Source of the DNA: an uncultured Ruminococcus sp.
GTDB lineage: Bacteria > Bacillota > Clostridia > Oscillospirales > Acutalibacteraceae
Reading direction: 5' to 3'
DNA: 6,224 bases
NCBI GenBank assembly: GCA_905234305.1
Contig: CAJOHT010000040.1
Span: 12,305-18,528, forward strand
Part shown: positions 5,115 through 6,224 of the stretch, piece by piece
How the letters are laid out: each line of letters opens with the position of its first letter
Position numbering within the stretch: the first letter of the stretch is position 1
Notes under the pieces: model-generated
What the model saw: the letters and a program-made list of their open reading frames with translations, nothing else
Told to the model about the DNA's origin: nothing
The model's database searches: none
Program-made: the position numbers and the translations under genes

Positions 5115-5134
5115 AGTGATTTTAAATCATCACT
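5115..5134 (-). terminator. Weak hairpin at the end of the zinc-ribbon gene
   Basis: AGTGAT (5115-5120) and ATCACT (5129-5134) form a 6-bp stem with an 8-base loop, overlapping the TGA stop at 5132-5130. The minus-strand sequence after it (GTCCCGTTTATTG) lacks a proper U-run. It is a poor terminator at best, so read-through into the small-protein gene is likely. Confidence 0.25.
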
Positions 5135-6092
5135 TTTTCGCCTTATAGTAGAGCGTTCCGTTAACCATAAGCTGTTTATCCTTTTTAACTATATTATATG
5201 GTACGATTACGGTTTTTATCTCGTTCTTCATATATTTAATAGTGATTTCCTTTTTCTTGGCGACAGTCCATACTCCGTAGGTAGTAGTGTTACCCGTTAT
5301 ACGTTTCAGGGTTCCCTTAGAGGTAAACTTATACGCCTTCTTCTTATCCTCGGTATACCACGAACCGATAATACCTTTATCGAGCTTATGCTTCGGAATT
5401 ACTTCCAGCTTCTTCATTTTAGCCGTAGCTTTTACAAAATGATATACGCCACCGTTAGTTCTGTTCGTCAGAATAAGCGTATTGCCGTCCTTTTTATTTC
5501 CGACGATTTTATAATCATATGCTCCCTTTAAATTTGAGTCAATCGACAGATATATGCCCTTATTGTCGCCGTCCGAAATATCTACGAAAGTACCCTTCAC
5601 TACTATCGAGCCGTAATACTCAGCAAGAGAATCCTTTCCCTTAAAGACGTAATAAGGAATAGCGCTATAATCGGTATCTTCATCTCCCTCGAGCTTCCAG
5701 CTTCCAATCAAGTCTTTTACGCTGAATTTTTTTACGGTATTTACCGTTTCGGTAGTCGGCTCGGTTGTTTCGGTAGTAGGCTGGGTCGAAACGTATTTCG
5801 GAATAAAGAGCTTATTCCTTTTTTGTACAAATCTAAGCGAGAAAATCGTAAATAACGATACGCATAAAACAAATATGATTGCGATAGCGAAAATATTATA
5901 CTCAGAAATATCGAAATACTTCGGCTTATAGTTTTCAGGCCCCGTAGACACAGAGTCGTCCTTAGGGCGAATCTGAACAAAGCCGTCCTCCTTAAAGTCG
6001 TTGAATTCCATATTTCTGTTTATTTCCTGCATACAAAACGGACACAGTGTTTCCGTATCGGGGATTTCCTTACCGCAGCGCGGGCAAATCAT
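5130..6092 (-). CDS. Zinc-ribbon, single-transmembrane protein with two related extracellular domains
   Basis: A 320-residue protein with a clear modular plan. The N-terminus is a zinc ribbon of two CxxC knuckles (C3, C6, C17, C20 in CPRCGKEI and CPFCMQE). A cytoplasmic linker leads to one membrane helix at about 66-86 (NIFAIAIIFVLCVSLFTIFS). A Thr/Glu/Pro-rich linker follows (102-120), then two beta-rich units that each begin with IGSW: LIGSWKLEG at 129-137 and IIGSWYTED at 241-249. The second continues with KFTSKGTL and YGVWTV, as in small secreted beta-barrel or lipocalin-like domains of clostridia. With the ribbon inside, the tandem domains lie outside. The role is unknown; sensing or envelope binding is possible. 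The ATG is preceded by GGGAG at 8 bases. The upstream gene ends 40 bases away on the same strand with no visible promoter between, suggesting an operon. Confidence 0.8.
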   Translation of the reverse strand: MICPRCGKEIPDTETLCPFCMQEINRNMEFNDFKEDGFVQIRPKDDSVSTGPENYKPKYFDISEYNIFAIAIIFVLCVSLFTIFSLRFVQKRNKLFIPKYVSTQPTTETTEPTTETVNTVKKFSVKDLIGSWKLEGDEDTDYSAIPYYVFKGKDSLAEYYGSIVVKGTFVDISDGDNKGIYLSIDSNLKGAYDYKIVGNKKDGNTLILTNRTNGGVYHFVKATAKMKKLEVIPKHKLDKGIIGSWYTEDKKKAYKFTSKGTLKRITGNTTTYGVWTVAKKKEITIKYMKNEIKTVIVPYNIVKKDKQLMVNGTLYYKAKK

Positions 6093-6132
6093 ACCTTCAT
6101 CTCCCTATATTAATTACTAAATTCCAAATTAA

Positions 6133-6224
6133 TTAATCTCTGTATAGATTACTTACCTTCCTCGAATGTTTCCTGAATTTTTTAACAACATCCTCGGGCG
6201 CGGTAATTTTTACCTTATCGCCCA
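6133..6224 (-). CDS. C-terminal end of an unidentified gene, 5' end outside the window
   Basis: A minus-strand frame enters at the window edge and ends at TAA 6135-6133. It gives 29 residues, starting GDKVKITAPEDVVKKFRK and ending SNLYRD. The pattern, a short beta strand, then AP, then a basic amphipathic helix ending in LYRD, resembles the last segment of WYL-domain transcription regulators, whose ends often read V-x-V-x-x-P followed by a helix closing on LY. That match is by eye and weak. It precedes the zinc-ribbon gene by 40 bases on the same strand and is probably cotranscribed with it. Confidence 0.6.
   Translation of the reverse strand, partial: GDKVKITAPEDVVKKFRKHSRKVSNLYRD

Noticed and set aside
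5055..5531. 158-codon plus-strand open frame
   Set aside because: It lies mostly antisense to the zinc-ribbon gene, whose motifs are convincing, and its translation has no recognisable domain.

Overview
The window looks like chromosome of a low-to-mid GC Firmicute, probably a gut clostridium of the Ruminococcaceae/Oscillospiraceae kind. The reasons are AGGAGG-type ribosome sites, near-consensus sigma-A promoters, short intergenic gaps with U-tailed terminators, and a Thr/Glu-rich linker (PTTETTEPTTE) of the type common in Ruminococcus surface and membrane proteins. This assignment is inference. No RNA genes, mobile elements, CRISPR arrays or prophage genes are visible.

Layout. Positions 1-99 hold the lysine-rich tail of a plus-strand gene that begins outside the window. 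It converges on a minus-strand amidohydrolase (150-932), with a shared hairpin terminator between them. From 933 to 1057 two near-perfect promoters lie back to back: one drives the amidohydrolase, the other a plus-strand metallophosphoesterase (1058-1870). After a terminator comes the best regulatory region of the window (1915-2100). It has a promoter, tandem and inverted AACCTAT repeats at the transcription start, and a 14-codon leader ORF with adjacent Cys codons (MYYLIPRCCGTTRM). These lie upstream of O-acetylhomoserine sulfhydrylase (metY, 2101-3399). A strong terminator follows. The promoter of the next gene, a YbaK-type Cys-tRNA(Pro) deacylase (3496-3981), appears to be embedded in that terminator.

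The right half is on the minus strand. Reading leftwards, it holds the end of an unidentified gene (6133-6224), a zinc-ribbon/transmembrane protein with two similar extracellular domains (5130-6092), a previously easy-to-miss 29-codon membrane peptide (4962-5051), and a diacylglycerol-kinase-family lipid kinase with a TTG start (4058-4957). The small peptide and the kinase are close enough for translational coupling. A perfect 12-bp inverted repeat (5061-5092) would bury the peptide's ribosome site in read-through transcripts.

Functionally the genes are mostly independent housekeeping units. The one theme joining neighbours is cysteine: a Cys-codon leader, a sulfide-assimilating enzyme and an editing enzyme for Cys-tRNA. 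The most promising undescribed elements are the Cys leader and the coupled small membrane protein with its occluding hairpin. No unusual multi-gene system is evident.
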